Below, one piece after another: positions 16,332 through 25,517 of a DNA stretch of 32,448 nucleotides; the stretch's first letter is position 1, and each line of letters starts with the position of its first letter. The stretch lies in contig DATKAO010000128.1 of NCBI GenBank assembly GCA_035498015.1, positions 1 through 32,448 on the forward strand, in the 5' to 3' direction. Origin of the DNA: Myxococcota bacterium. Lineage in GTDB: Bacteria; Myxococcota_A; UBA9160; SZUA-336. Below the pieces are notes generated by a model. It was given only the letters and a program-made list of their open reading frames with translations, was not told where the DNA came from and did no database searches. The position numbers and the translations under genes were made by a program.

Positions 16332-17377
16332 CCCCCGAAGCGCTGGAACAGGGCTTCGCGCAGGCGCGCGCCCGCCAGTCCGGGGTCGCGGAACAGGAGC
16401 TTCGCCAGGATCCCGGCGCGCCACGCGTAGTGACGCGCAGTGATTCCGGCGTGCGCGAGCTCGGCGCGCGCGCGGGCCGCTGCGATCGTGGCGGCGCCCT
16501 GGCCCCGCAGGAAGTACGGCTCGTAGCCGCAGCGCGCGAGCCAGTCTTTCGCGATGGACTCGACGGCGATCCCGTTCGCGCGGCCGAGCTCGACCTGCCA
16601 GCCCTCGGTGCGCGCCTCGACGGGCGCGCCCGTCACCAGCCGGTGTAGCCCGCGCTCGCGCTCGGGCACCACGAAGCCGGCGTCTCCGGCCGCGGCGCGC
16701 AGGGGTACGCCGCTCTTCGCCGACAGCTCGGCCATGAGCCGGGCCAGCGTCTCTTCGGGCGCGCGGATCAGCGACTCGTAGGCGACCTCGATCACGCGCC
16801 CCGGTTCGCGGCGCGCGAGCGCGGCCACCGAGTCGAGCTGGCGCACCCACATGCGCGCGGCGTGCACGGGATCGCCGCGCCCCAGCTGCACGCCCGGGTC
16901 GTAGACGCTCTCGGTGTGGATGAGCGAGTTCACGACCGCGCGCGCGTCGCGGCGCACGTGGATGAAGACCACTTCGGGAAAGACCGCCTCGAGCTTCCCG
17001 GCCGCGAGCTGCGCGACGGACTTCTTGATCACCACGATGCGCGGCTCGCGGCCGCGCTTCTGCGCGTGCGCGCGCACGAGTGTCTCGCACAGCGCTCGCA
17101 CGCCCTGCCCCGCGCAGCCGCGCACCAGCGCGTCGAGCTGGTCGTCGGGCAGGTCGAGATTGGCGATCTGCAGGTCGTGGCGCACGAAGCGCACAAGCGC
17201 CTCGGGCGCGAGCGCGCGCACGGCGGCGTCGCCCGCGAGCGCGGCGCTCACGGCGAAATTCAGCTCGGGAGTCACGAGCACGTCCTGCGACGCGCCGTCG
17301 AGCTGGCGGGACAGATAGGTCGAGCCGGACCGGCCCAGATACACCAGGAACGCGAAGCGCAGGGGCGGCGCGCTCAC
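16328..17377 (-). CDS. Sulfotransferase family protein
   Basis: 349 residues from the GTG at 17377, which overlaps the upstream glycosyltransferase stop by four bases (GTGA). Longer open frames upstream lie inside that gene and are rejected. The PAPS 5'-phosphosulfate loop is FLVYLGRSGSTYLSRQLD (GRSGST at residues 15-20). The 3'-phosphate motif is FIHVRRDARAVVNSLIHT (Arg142 to Ser151). Both are standard for sulfotransferases that move sulfate from PAPS to a hydroxyl or amine. The acceptor is unknown; the flippase and glycosyltransferase upstream point to a glycan or glycolipid. Its TAG stop shares the palindrome CTAG (16328-16331) with the stop of the convergent GT-C gene. Confidence 0.87.
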   Translation of the reverse strand: MSAPPLRFAFLVYLGRSGSTYLSRQLDGASQDVLVTPELNFAVSAALAGDAAVRALAPEALVRFVRHDLQIANLDLPDDQLDALVRGCAGQGVRALCETLVRAHAQKRGREPRIVVIKKSVAQLAAGKLEAVFPEVVFIHVRRDARAVVNSLIHTESVYDPGVQLGRGDPVHAARMWVRQLDSVAALARREPGRVIEVAYESLIRAPEETLARLMAELSAKSGVPLRAAAGDAGFVVPERERGLHRLVTGAPVEARTEGWQVELGRANGIAVESIAKDWLARCGYEPYFLRGQGAATIAAARARAELAHAGITARHYAWRAGILAKLLFRDPGLAGARLREALFQRFGG

Positions 17378-18576
17378 GCCAGTGACTCCGCCAGGCGCGC
17401 GCGGATCTCGGCGATGCGCGCCGGCCAGCCGTGCGTCTGCGCGGCCTTCAGCCGCTCGGCGCGGCCGCGGCCGGCGTCCTCGAGCGCCTTCGCGAGCGCG
17501 GGCACGAAGCCGGCCGGATCGGCGTACAGGCGGATCGCGCGCTCGTCGAGCAGCCCGCGCAGGTTGGGCAGGTCGCGCGCCACCACGGGCAGACCGGCGG
17601 CGAGATACTCCCAGAGCTTGAGCGGCATGCACGACAGGGTGTGCGCGTTCTCGAGCAGCGGCAACAGCGCCACGTCGCAGTGCGCGAGCAGCGCGGGCAG
17701 GTCGGGCTGGGGCCGCGGGCCCAGGAACGCCACGTTGGGCTCGGCGGCGAGCGCCGCCGCGGGCCCGGCCGGGTCGCGCTCGCCCAGGCCGATCGGACCG
17801 ATCAGCACGAGCTCCACCCCGGGCAGCGCCCGCGCCGCCGCCCGCAGCAGCTCGAAGTCGAGCCGGTAGGCCGCGAGGTTGCCCACGTACACCGCGCGCG
17901 GCCGCCGCAGCCGCGCGAGCTCGGGCGGCTCGGCGTGACTCGTGCTGACCGCCCGCGAGAACAGCTCCACGTCGGCCACGTTGGCGAGCAGCTCCACGTC
18001 AGGCCGCTGGGCGCGCAGGCGCTCGGTCAGGCTCGGGCTGGCCGCGAACACCAGATCGGCCGCGGCCACCATCTCGTGCTCGCGCGCGCGCACCCACGCC
18101 GCATCCACGCCGGGGTTCGCCGCGTAGTCGTCCACGGCGTGATACACGAGCTTGCGCGGCGCGAGCGCGCGCGCGGCGCCGAGCTGGTTGGGCAGCATGG
18201 CCCACACGACCGGGCGCTCGAAGCCCAGCCGGCGCGCCGCGCGCCGCACCGCCCAGGCGTACAGTGACTGCGACAGCGAGCGCAGCGGCTCCGGCCAGCC
18301 CGCCGGCAGGGTCAGCGGCGAGCGCACCCACAGGTTGGGCGCCACGGCGCGCGCCCCGCCCAGCCCGCGCGAGAGCCGCGCCAGCACGCGCCGCCGGTCG
18401 TGCGCCGAGGCCAGGAGCGCCGGCGCGCGCAGCCCGCTCGAGTCCACGAACAGCACGCGGTGACCCGCAGCCGCGAGCCGGCGCGCGATCTGGTGCGCGT
18501 TCACCGGGTTGGTCGTGTCCCACACGGCGCTCGCGAGCACCACGAACGGCACGTCGGGCGACAGCTCGGCCGCCAC
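17374..18576 (-). CDS. GT-B fold glycosyltransferase (GT4-like)
   Basis: 400-residue cytoplasmic glycosyltransferase. The N-terminal domain has NPVNAHQIARRLAAAGHRVL, where family members contact the acceptor. The C-terminal domain has YVGNLAAYRLDFELLRAAA, VELVLIGPIG, NVAFLGPRPQPDLPALLAHCD and PLKLWEYLAAGLPVVA, with the conserved E of the KxxEYxAxGxPV motif that binds the nucleotide sugar. This fits GT4-type retaining enzymes. The start is GTG at 18576, directly after the flippase stop (TGA then GTG, no gap). The sulfotransferase overlaps its 3' end by four bases, so the three genes form one tight operon. The sugar donor cannot be read from sequence. Confidence 0.87.
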   Translation of the reverse strand: MAAELSPDVPFVVLASAVWDTTNPVNAHQIARRLAAAGHRVLFVDSSGLRAPALLASAHDRRRVLARLSRGLGGARAVAPNLWVRSPLTLPAGWPEPLRSLSQSLYAWAVRRAARRLGFERPVVWAMLPNQLGAARALAPRKLVYHAVDDYAANPGVDAAWVRAREHEMVAAADLVFAASPSLTERLRAQRPDVELLANVADVELFSRAVSTSHAEPPELARLRRPRAVYVGNLAAYRLDFELLRAAARALPGVELVLIGPIGLGERDPAGPAAALAAEPNVAFLGPRPQPDLPALLAHCDVALLPLLENAHTLSCMPLKLWEYLAAGLPVVARDLPNLRGLLDERAIRLYADPAGFVPALAKALEDAGRGRAERLKAAQTHGWPARIAEIRARLAESLA

Positions 18577-19932
18577 TCACGCGCCCCCGAGTCTCTCGCG
18601 CAGCCGGCGCATGCGGCCCAGATACGGCCGCAGGTCCGCGCGCCGCGCCAGCACGATCTCGCCCAGGCCGCAGCCGGTGACGCGCCGGAACACGAGCACC
18701 GTGGCGATCGCCTCGACGCTGTACGAGAGCAGGCTGGCGAACGCCGCGCCCACGATGCCGTGGCGCGGGATCGCCCACAGGTTCGCCGCCACGTTCACCG
18801 CCACGGAGCCCGCCTGCACCCAGGCGTTGAAGCCCGGCCGACCCGCCGCGATGAAGTAGCTCCCGACCATGCCCCGCACCGAGAGCATGACCGTCGCCGG
18901 CAGCAACACGTAGAGCGGCAGCACCGAGGCCGCGTACGGCCGCCCGAACAGCAAGGGCACCAGGAACGGCGCCAGGAGCCCCAGCGCGAGCCCCGACAGA
19001 CACACCCAGAAGATCAGGTGCCGCGTGATGCGCGCGGCGTATGTGCCCATCTCGGCCGGGCCGAGCGTGGCGAGCTTGGGCAGGAGCGCCGAGCTCACCG
19101 AGTCCGGCACGACCCGCAAGCGGTCGATCACGTTCACCGCGACCGCGTACACCGCGATCTGCGCGGGGTCGACCGCGAACAGCGCCATCAGCATCACGTC
19201 GACGCGCTGGTGCAGCCAGGCCAGGAGTGTCTGCGGGTGGCCGCGCACGCCGAAGGAGAGTGACTCGCCGAGCTCGTGCGCGTCCGGCGTCAGGTCGATG
19301 CCGCTGCGCCGCAAGGTGAGCGCGGAGAACAAGAGCAGCACCGCCCCGCGCGCGACCGCGGTCGCGGCCAGCGTGCCGAGCAGACCCCACTCGAACACCA
19401 CCAGCGCCAGCCAGGTCGCGAGCAGAGTCACTGCCGCGATCGAGATCTGGTCGGCATTGCGCAGGTCGAAGCGGTCGATGCCCCGCGCCACCGCGTCGAC
19501 CAGTCCCGTGAACAGGTCCGCCGCCGCGAGCGCCAGCGCGAGCCACAGGAACACCGGCTCGGCGCCCAGCAGGAAGCGCGCGCGCAGCGGGTCGCGGAAG
19601 ACCAGCGCCAGCCCGGCCAGCAGCGCGAACGTGACGAGCGTCCAGGCGAACGCCGCCCCCACCGCCCGCGCGCGCGACGCGCCCGGCAGCGACATGCGGT
19701 AGATCACCGCGTAGCGCATGCCCAGCTGACTGACCTGGTCGCCGAACATCGCGGCCGTGGCGACCACGGCGTAGATGCCCCGGTCCGCCTCGCTCAGCCA
19801 GCGCGCCAGCAGGATGGCCAGCCCCAGCCCGAAGAACGTGCGCGCCACCTGGGTCAGCGCGGTCGAGGACGCGTTGCGCGCGAAGTTCATCGCGCCCGCG
19901 CCCGCCCGAGCCTCGGCCCCGTCCCCCGGCAT
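18577..19932 (-). CDS. Polysaccharide/oligosaccharide flippase (Wzx/MATE-like)
   Basis: 451 residues from the ATG at 19932. It is almost entirely hydrophobic, with about 12-14 predicted segments, and has the MOP-superfamily start NFARNASSTALTQVARTFFG, then ILLARWLSEADRGIYAVVAT. Such proteins flip undecaprenyl-linked oligosaccharides across the inner membrane. The frame is open to 20043, but the longer start would run through the terminator hairpin at 19970-20003 and is rejected; ATG 19890 (MNFARN) is a shorter alternative. TACCCT at 19945-19940 (minus strand) lies seven bases before the ATG, so the message may be leaderless. It is the first gene of the flippase-glycosyltransferase-sulfotransferase operon. 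Confidence 0.85.
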   Translation of the reverse strand: MPGDGAEARAGAGAMNFARNASSTALTQVARTFFGLGLAILLARWLSEADRGIYAVVATAAMFGDQVSQLGMRYAVIYRMSLPGASRARAVGAAFAWTLVTFALLAGLALVFRDPLRARFLLGAEPVFLWLALALAAADLFTGLVDAVARGIDRFDLRNADQISIAAVTLLATWLALVVFEWGLLGTLAATAVARGAVLLLFSALTLRRSGIDLTPDAHELGESLSFGVRGHPQTLLAWLHQRVDVMLMALFAVDPAQIAVYAVAVNVIDRLRVVPDSVSSALLPKLATLGPAEMGTYAARITRHLIFWVCLSGLALGLLAPFLVPLLFGRPYAASVLPLYVLLPATVMLSVRGMVGSYFIAAGRPGFNAWVQAGSVAVNVAANLWAIPRHGIVGAAFASLLSYSVEAIATVLVFRRVTGCGLGEIVLARRADLRPYLGRMRRLRERLGGA

Positions 19933-19969
19933 GGCGCGTAGGGTAGCCGCGCGGATCCGCAGACACGAA

Positions 19970-20003
19970 GCCCCTCGGCCGACGATGCGATCGGCCGAGG
20001 GGC
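19970..20003 (-). terminator. Terminator-like hairpin, 13-bp perfect stem
   Basis: Arms 19970-19982 and 19991-20003 are perfect inverted repeats of 13 bases around an 8-base loop. Read on the minus strand the stem is followed by TTCGTGT, only slightly T-rich, so this is a candidate rather than a textbook intrinsic terminator. Its position after the AhpD-like gene and before the flippase gene suits separation of two minus-strand operons. Confidence 0.65.
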
Positions 20004-20141
20004 CCCTGCTGCGAGGCGCGGACGGCGGCCTCATTCCCTCCAAGAAAGCGCGAGCTGGGCGTTCCGAATGCTACGCGGCGCGTCTTCCGGCACGGTGAGG
20101 CGCCGGTTTCACGCTCGAGACGTTTTGGTCGGAGCGCCGAC

Positions 20142-20612
20142 TCACACGGCCGCGGCGCGCGCGCGCGGGTGGTAGCTCCCGGCGGGCACGCGGAAGCCGA
20201 TCATCAGCCGGTTCCAGGCGTTGATCGCCACGATCGCGAGCGTGAGGTCGAGGAGCTCCTCGTCGCTGAACTGCTTGCGCACCTCTTCGAAGACCTTGTC
20301 GGCCACGTGGCCCTCCTCGAGGCAGGTCACCGCCTCGGTCCACGCCAGCGCGGCGCGCTCGCGCGCGTCGTAGTACGGCGCCTCGCGCCAGGCATCGAGG
20401 CCGTAGAGCCGCTGCTCCGACTCACCTGCGGCGCGGGCATCCTTGCTGTGCATGTCGAGGCAATATGCACATCCGTTGATCTGCGAGGCGCGCATTTCCA
20501 CAAGCCCGAGCAGCTTCGCGCCGAGCCCCGAGCCGTGAACCTGCGCCTGCAGGGTCAGGAGCGGCTGCACGCGCCTCATGCCGAGCTTCTGCCAGTCGAT
20601 TCGAGCGTCCAT
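20142..20612 (-). CDS. AhpD-like carboxymuconolactone decarboxylase family protein
   Basis: 156 residues of the alkylhydroperoxidase AhpD core fold. The signature EMRASQINGCAYCLDMHSKD is complete, with the redox pair Cys48-x-x-Cys51 and His55. The following LYGLDAWREAP and a late NAWNRLMIGF also match the family. Members with this motif act in peroxide defence, with reduction probably coupled to thiol partners; single-domain forms of this length are common. The start is ATG at 20612. It lies 39 bases downstream of the second small lipoprotein gene and may be the last gene of the speA operon; a terminator-like hairpin follows 139 bases after its stop. Physiological substrate unknown. Confidence 0.9.
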   Translation of the reverse strand: MDARIDWQKLGMRRVQPLLTLQAQVHGSGLGAKLLGLVEMRASQINGCAYCLDMHSKDARAAGESEQRLYGLDAWREAPYYDARERAALAWTEAVTCLEEGHVADKVFEEVRKQFSDEELLDLTLAIVAINAWNRLMIGFRVPAGSYHPRARAAAV

Positions 20613-20651
20613 GCCGCACAGCCCTGCATCGGCCGGGCCGAGGACGCCCGC

Positions 20652-21008
20652 TCAGCGACTCACTTCCTTCGCCGGCCCGCACACGGGGCCGCCGAGCTCC
20701 GCGAGCCGGCCCTTCGCCTGGGCACCGCCCGGGCTGTCCCCCGCGACGTGCGCCAGGTACTCGTACAGGCCCGCCGCCTCGCGCTTGCGGCCGTAGTGCT
20801 CGAGGATGACCGCCTTCGCGAAGTAGGCGTCGAGCTGCGCCTGGGGGTCGATCGGACCCGACGCGATCACGTGCTCGGCGAGCACCAGCGCGCCGGCCCA
20901 GTCACCGTCTTCGATGTGGCCGTGCACGCGGGCGACGTTCCCGCGCTGCGCGACGCCGGTTGCGCACGCCGTGAGGAGCAACACGCCCAACGCCGCTACG
21001 GAGCGCAC
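20652..21008 (-). CDS. Small TPR-like lipoprotein 2 (tandem paralog)
   Basis: 118 residues from the GTG at 21008. The signal is [14 protein letters not shown], an LTAC lipobox with Cys15. The mature part is helical and TPR-like (DWAGALVLAEHVIAS, then AYFAKAVILEHYGRKREAAG), ending in AKGRLAELGGPVCGP. It aligns along its length with the gene just upstream: GRKREAAGLYEYL against [13 protein letters not shown], and AKGRLAELGGPVC against [12 protein letters not shown]. It therefore arose by tandem duplication. Its start overlaps the end of the upstream gene by 13 bases. It is probably attached to a membrane facing the periplasm. Function unknown; such short repeats usually bind a partner protein. 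Confidence 0.75.
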   Translation of the reverse strand: MRSVAALGVLLLTACATGVAQRGNVARVHGHIEDGDWAGALVLAEHVIASGPIDPQAQLDAYFAKAVILEHYGRKREAAGLYEYLAHVAGDSPGGAQAKGRLAELGGPVCGPAKEVSR

Positions 21009-21334
21009 GGCTCACCCAGGTCGACCAGCCGCCCGCGCGCCTGATAGGCCGCAGCACGGCCGGAGTGACTTCGGACGAGCAGGTGGTACAGCTCGATCGC
21101 CTCGCTCTTGCGCCCCAGGCCCTCGAGCGCCTGGCCGCGCAGGAGATAGAGCTCCTCCAGCGCGTCCGGGGTGCCCTCGTCGTCGTAGATGAACTCCTGG
21201 GTGGCCGACAACGCCTCGGCATAGCTCGCGTCGTTCAGCAGCTCCTGCGCGTGCATCGCGGCGCCGCGCTGGATGGTGGACGCGCAGGCCGCCAGCGCGA
21301 GACACAGCGCCGCCGCGGCGAGCTTCCGAATCAT
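20996..21334 (-). CDS. Small TPR-like lipoprotein 1 (tandem paralog)
   Basis: 112 residues from the ATG at 21334, which overlaps the SDR stop (ATGA). The frame is open far upstream through the SDR gene, but that part is antisense-frame shadow. The signal is [16 protein letters not shown], an LAAC lipobox with Cys17. The mature protein is helical and TPR-like ([19 protein letters not shown], then [20 protein letters not shown]) and ends in [14 protein letters not shown], keeping a C-terminal cysteine shared with its downstream paralog. It is coupled to both neighbours by overlap. No specific function can be assigned. Confidence 0.75.
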   Translation of the reverse strand: MIRKLAAAALCLALAACASTIQRGAAMHAQELLNDASYAEALSATQEFIYDDEGTPDALEELYLLRGQALEGLGRKSEAIELYHLLVRSHSGRAAAYQARGRLVDLGEPCAP

Positions 21335-22101
21335 CCCTTCGGGGGCATGCGGATCGCGCCGTCGAGGCGGATCACTTCTCCGTTCAGCATGCCGTTCTCG
21401 ATGATCGAGCGCGCCAGGTGCGCGTACTCGATCGGCCGCCCGAGGCGGCGCGGAAACGGGATGTTCGCAGCCAGCGCCTGGCGTGCGGGCTCCGGCAGGC
21501 CGGCCAGAAGCGGCGTGTCGAACAGGCCCGGGGCAATGGTCACCACGCGGATCCCGAGCGACGCCAGGTCGCGCGCGATCGGCAGGGTCATGCCCACCAC
21601 GGCGCCCTTCGACGCGGAGTACGCGGCCTGGCCGATCTGGCCGTCGTAGGCGGCGACCGAGGCCGTATTCACGATCACGCCCCGCTCGCCGTCGGCGTCG
21701 GGGTCGTTCTTGCTCATGCGGTCCGCCTCGAAGCGGATCGCGTTGAAGGTGCCGATCACGTTCACCTCGAGCACCTTCATGAAGGGCTCGATCGGGTGCG
21801 GGCCTTCCTTGGTGACCGTGCGCTGCGCCCAGCCGATGCCGGCACAGTTCACCGCCATGCGGATCGGGCCGACCTCCTTCACCGCGCGGTCGACCGCGGC
21901 CTCGACCTCGGCGGCCTTGGTCACGTCGCACGGGCAGAAGATCGCGCCGCGGCCCAAGGTGCGCGCGACGTCTTCGCCCTTCGAGCGCGGCAGGTCGAGG
22001 ATCGCCACGCGCGCGCCCGCGGCGAGCAGCTCGCGCACGGTCGCGCCGCCCAGGCCCGACGCGCCGCCGGTCACGACGGCCCCGGCGCCCTGGATCTGCA
22101 C
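21331..22101 (-). CDS. SDR oxidoreductase, 3-hydroxyacyl-CoA dehydrogenase type II-like
   Basis: 256-residue classical short-chain dehydrogenase. The cofactor loop TGGASGLG is at residues 11-18, with Asp36 after the second strand favouring NAD+. NCAG is at 85-88, and the catalytic Ser148, Tyr161 and Lys165 (YSASK) are present. The long insertion around [20 protein letters not shown] and the [15 protein letters not shown] loop are typical of the HSD17B10/type II 3-hydroxyacyl-CoA dehydrogenase branch, which oxidises 3-hydroxyacyl-CoAs in fatty-acid or branched-chain degradation. The start is GTG at 22101, two bases after the speA stop. The small lipoprotein gene overlaps its 3' end. Substrate within the branch is not certain. 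Confidence 0.88.
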   Translation of the reverse strand: MQIQGAGAVVTGGASGLGGATVRELLAAGARVAILDLPRSKGEDVARTLGRGAIFCPCDVTKAAEVEAAVDRAVKEVGPIRMAVNCAGIGWAQRTVTKEGPHPIEPFMKVLEVNVIGTFNAIRFEADRMSKNDPDADGERGVIVNTASVAAYDGQIGQAAYSASKGAVVGMTLPIARDLASLGIRVVTIAPGLFDTPLLAGLPEPARQALAANIPFPRRLGRPIEYAHLARSIIENGMLNGEVIRLDGAIRMPPKG

Positions 22102-22103
22102 CT

Positions 22104-24005
22104 CTAGGTCTCCTGCTCGAGGTACGTGTAGCCGCTGATGCCCTGCTCGAAGCGGCGGCGCAGCAGCGCCGACTCTTCGATCGTGAGCCGCCCCTCGCGC
22201 ATGGCCGTCTCGGCGGCCAGCCGCACGGCCTCCGAGAGCTGGCGGCGGTCGTAGCCGAGATACTGCACGACCTGCTCGACCGAGTCGCCCTCGACCACCT
22301 GCTCGACCGTGTAGCCGCCGTCCTCGTACACGCGCACGTGCGCGGCGTCGGTGTCGCCGAACAGGTTGTGCATCTCGCCGAGCGTCTCCTGGTAGGCACC
22401 CACCAGGAACACGCCCACGTAGTACGGGCGGCCGTTGGGCGGGTGCAGCTCGAGCACCGTCTTCACGTCGCGCAGGTCGATGAACTGGTTGACCTTGCCG
22501 TCGGAGTCACAGGTCAGGTCGGCGAACGTGCCGCGCCGCGACGGCGCCTCGTCGAGGCGGTGGATCGGCACGACCGGGAAGAGCTGCTTCATGGCCCACG
22601 AGTCGGGCAGTGACTGGAAGACCGAGAAGTTGCCGTAGTAGGTGTCGGCGAGCTGGCGCTCCAGGCGCTGCAGGTCTTCGGGCACGTACTCGAGGTCGCG
22701 CACGATGCGCATGATCTTCTCGCAGCAGGCCCAGAACAGCTCCTCCATGCGCGCGCGGGTCTGCAGGTCGAGGTAGCCGAGCGAGAAGGCGGTGGTCGCC
22801 TCCTCCTTGAGCTGCAGCGCGTCGTTGTAGGACTCGAGCACGTTGCGCGCCGTGATCGAGCTCCACACCTCGTGGAGCTGCTGGATGACCTTGGGGTCGG
22901 CCTCGGTGGGTGCGGTCGGCTGGGTCGCCGAGCGCACGCCGTCCACGCCCAGCACGTCGAAGATCAAGACCGATGCGTGCGACACGAGCGCGCGGCCGGC
23001 CTCGGTGACGATGTCGGGGTGCGGCACGCCCTTCTCGTCGCAGATGTCGCGGATCGCGGAGACGACGTCGTAGGCGTACTCCTGCGTGGTGTAGTTCATC
23101 GAGGAGTGGAAGTTGGTCTGCGAGCCGTCGTAGTCGATGCCCAGACCGCCGCCCACGTCCATGAGCCGCATGGGCGCGCCGAGCGCGTGCAGCTCCGTGA
23201 AGATGTGGCTGGCCTCGCGGAAGGCGTCTTTGTGCGAGCGGATCGCCGTGATCTGCGAGCCGTTGTGGAAGTGGAGCATCTCGAGGCAGTCGAGCATGTC
23301 GTCGTGCCGCAGCCGGTTCACGACCGAGACCAGCTCCTCGGCCGAGAGACCGAACTTCGAGCGGTCACCCGACGACTCGGCCCACTTGCCCGCGCCGCGC
23401 GCGGCCAGGCGCGCGCGCACGCCGATGTGCGGGCGGATGCCCAGCTCGCGGCTGGCCTTGATCAGCGTGTCGAGCTCGTTGGGCCGATCGATCACGATCA
23501 CCACGTAGCGGCCGAGGCGCTGCGCGAGCAGCGCGAGCTCCATGTACGCGCGGTCCTTGTAGCCGTTGCAGATGATCAGCGCCTCGGGCGTGTTCAGGAG
23601 CGCCAGGCCGACCAGGAGCTCGGGCTTGGAGCCGACCTCGAGGCCCAGGTGGTAGGGGCGCCCGAAGTTCACGAGCTCCTCCACGACCTGCTTCTGCTGA
23701 TTCACCTTGATCGGGTACACGCCGCGGTAGCGGCCCTTGTACTCGTAGTCACGGACCGCGCGCGAGAACGCTTCCGAGATGTGCCGCACGCGGCTCGCGA
23801 GAATGTCACTGAAGCGGATCACCAGTGGGGTGCGCAGGCCGCGGCCGCGCAGCTCCTCGACGACGGCGCGCAGGTTCACCGTCGCGGTTCCCGGTCCGTT
23901 GGGATGGACGAGCATGTCGCCTTCGGCACTGACTGAGAAGTAGTCGCCGCCCCAGTACGGAATCCCGTAGAGCTCGGCAGCTTCACGGACGGTCCAGGCA
24001 CGCAT
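22104..24005 (-). CDS. speA: Biosynthetic arginine decarboxylase
   Basis: 633 residues from the ATG at 24005; TTG at 24008 is in frame but less likely. This PLP enzyme converts arginine to agmatine, the first step of the agmatine route to putrescine and spermidine. The N-terminal TIM barrel has [16 protein letters not shown] with the PLP Lys100. [18 protein letters not shown] and [15 protein letters not shown] bind the phosphate. [15 protein letters not shown] is also present, followed by the C-terminal beta-domain and helical extension of SpeA. Length matches family members (about 630-660). GGGAG-like sequence (GGGAGTGATC) precedes the start by about 12 bases. It is the first gene of a minus-strand run with the SDR and lipoprotein genes. 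No agmatinase gene is seen in the window. Confidence 0.95.
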   Translation of the reverse strand: MRAWTVREAAELYGIPYWGGDYFSVSAEGDMLVHPNGPGTATVNLRAVVEELRGRGLRTPLVIRFSDILASRVRHISEAFSRAVRDYEYKGRYRGVYPIKVNQQKQVVEELVNFGRPYHLGLEVGSKPELLVGLALLNTPEALIICNGYKDRAYMELALLAQRLGRYVVIVIDRPNELDTLIKASRELGIRPHIGVRARLAARGAGKWAESSGDRSKFGLSAEELVSVVNRLRHDDMLDCLEMLHFHNGSQITAIRSHKDAFREASHIFTELHALGAPMRLMDVGGGLGIDYDGSQTNFHSSMNYTTQEYAYDVVSAIRDICDEKGVPHPDIVTEAGRALVSHASVLIFDVLGVDGVRSATQPTAPTEADPKVIQQLHEVWSSITARNVLESYNDALQLKEEATTAFSLGYLDLQTRARMEELFWACCEKIMRIVRDLEYVPEDLQRLERQLADTYYGNFSVFQSLPDSWAMKQLFPVVPIHRLDEAPSRRGTFADLTCDSDGKVNQFIDLRDVKTVLELHPPNGRPYYVGVFLVGAYQETLGEMHNLFGDTDAAHVRVYEDGGYTVEQVVEGDSVEQVVQYLGYDRRQLSEAVRLAAETAMREGRLTIEESALLRRRFEQGISGYTYLEQET

Positions 24006-24245
24006 CAATTTCGATCACTCCCAGTGAAATGCGGCGGTCGCGCGAACGCGCGAGTCGCGGCGCATGTTATCCCCGCTGCACATACAGGTCGAGCGGAACC
24101 GCGAAAAACTTGGGTCACTCGCGGCGCGGGGGGCGCGCTCGGGGACGAGCGAAGAGCGCAAAGCGCTGTTCACGGGCGCGGATCGTATCGCCGCGCCGCG
24201 CGCTGTCAAAGCCCCACGCGCGCTTTTCGATAGAATTCGAGCGAA
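24006..24245. promoter_or_regulatory. Divergent intergenic region between speA and the flavoprotein gene
   Basis: 240 bases, the largest intergenic stretch here. It has a near-perfect inverted repeat of seven bases on each side of AA (24038-24044 and 24047-24053), close to speA, and an AGCGC-AAA-GCGCT stem in the middle. On the plus strand TAGAAT (24231-24236) ends nine bases before the ATG at 24246 and fits a -10 element for a nearly leaderless transcript. CTGTCA at 24203-24208 is too far away (22 bases) to be an ordinary -35. Several short ATG frames here have GC-shadow composition and are not called. Confidence 0.45.
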
Positions 24246-25517
24246 ATGTCGGATGAGTCGTTCGCGGTAGCGGTCATCGGCGGCGCCACGGCGGGGGCCG
24301 AGGCCGCCGACATCTTTGCCAAGCAGGGCATCCTCACCGTGGTGTTCGAGCAGAACGCCCGGCCCTACGGGAAGGTCGAGGACGGCCTCCCGCGCTGGCA
24401 CGTCGGCCTGCGCGCGAAGGAGTACGCCACGATCGACCAGAAGCTCGGTCAGGCGCACGTCCACTTCGTGCCCAACACCCGAGTCGGTCGGGACGTGTCG
24501 CTGCGCGAGCTGTGCGAGGCCTGGGGCTTCCACACGGTGGTGCTGGCGAACGGCGCCTGGCGCGACCGGCCGCTCGCGGTGCCCGATGCCGAGAAGTACG
24601 TGGGCAAGGGCCTCGTGTACCAGAACCCATTCATTCAGTGGTTCAACCACCGACACGAAGCCGGGTATCAGGGACCGGTGTTCCAGGCACTCGACGACAC
24701 GATCGTGGTGGGCGGCGGGCTCGCGTCGATCGACGTGGTGAAGGCGATCAACCTGGAGCTCGCCTCCGAGGCGCTGCGCAGCAAGGGCGCGCACGTCGAG
24801 CTGGAGGAGCTCGAGGTCGAGGGCATCCCGAAGGCGCTGGCCGCGCACGGCATGACCTGGGAAGGGCTGGGCTACAAGGGAGCCACGCTCTTCTACCGGC
24901 GCCGCGTCGAAGACATGCCGCTCGTGTCGATGCCCGACGACGCCAACGAGAAGACGCGGGCCAAGATCGAGAAGACGCGCGCGCACATGCTCGAGAAGGC
25001 GGTGTCGAAGTATCTCTTCCACGTGCGCCCGCTGCGCGCCCCGCTCGCGCTCCTGATCGAGAACGAGCGCGTGGTCGGCATGCGCTTCGCGGTCACCAAG
25101 CTGGAGGGCGGGAAGCTCGTCACCACCGCAGAGACCGAAGAGGTGCGCGGCGCGCAGGTGATCAGCTCGATCGGCTCCATTCCCGAGCCGCTCGAAGGCG
25201 TGCCGCAGAAGGGCGAGCTCTACGCCTACAGTGACTGGGACCTGGGCCGGCTGCCCGACTTTCCGACGCTGTTCTCGGCGGGCAACGTGGTCACCGGCAA
25301 GGGCAACATCGTCGACTCGCGGCGCCACGCGCGCCAGGTCGGCCAGTACGTGCGCGACGAGTATCTGGCGATCGCCCGGGAGGTGAAGACCCACGTCCCG
25401 CTCAGCGCCGACCAGCGCCAGAAGCTGCTCGCGCGCGTGAAGGCGCGGCAGGAGAGGATCGGCTACCGCGGCTACGGCGAGTGGATCCAGGCCGCGCGCC
25501 CGCCGGAATTCATCTGA
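24246..25517 (+). CDS. FAD/NAD(P)-dependent oxidoreductase, ferredoxin-NADP reductase (FprA/adrenodoxin reductase)-like
   Basis: 423-residue cytoplasmic flavoprotein. The FAD dinucleotide loop is [15 protein letters not shown] (residues 10-24), a variant of GxGPAG. The next block [15 protein letters not shown] parallels the YGLVRYGVAPDH region of adrenodoxin/FprA reductases. The second Rossmann loop [16 protein letters not shown] begins near residue 152 for NAD(P). The C-terminal [19 protein letters not shown] closes the FAD site. These enzymes pass electrons between NADPH and ferredoxin; the partner is not visible. The start is ATG at 24246, with weak ribosome-binding sequence and a -10-like TAGAAT nine bases before it. 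The next gene starts within its stop codon (TGATG), so the two are coupled. Confidence 0.82.
   Translation: MSDESFAVAVIGGATAGAEAADIFAKQGILTVVFEQNARPYGKVEDGLPRWHVGLRAKEYATIDQKLGQAHVHFVPNTRVGRDVSLRELCEAWGFHTVVLANGAWRDRPLAVPDAEKYVGKGLVYQNPFIQWFNHRHEAGYQGPVFQALDDTIVVGGGLASIDVVKAINLELASEALRSKGAHVELEELEVEGIPKALAAHGMTWEGLGYKGATLFYRRRVEDMPLVSMPDDANEKTRAKIEKTRAHMLEKAVSKYLFHVRPLRAPLALLIENERVVGMRFAVTKLEGGKLVTTAETEEVRGAQVISSIGSIPEPLEGVPQKGELYAYSDWDLGRLPDFPTLFSAGNVVTGKGNIVDSRRHARQVGQYVRDEYLAIAREVKTHVPLSADQRQKLLARVKARQERIGYRGYGEWIQAARPPEFI

Noticed and set aside
17999-19966. Minus-strand frame of 655 codons across the flippase and glycosyltransferase genes
   Set aside because: Arg/Gly-rich shadow; two recognised families are encoded in a different frame with abutting start and stop.
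24024-24270. Three short plus-strand ATG frames between speA and the flavoprotein gene
   Set aside because: Short, basic, no ribosome-binding site, overlapping in three frames; they look like chance frames in GC-rich intergenic DNA.
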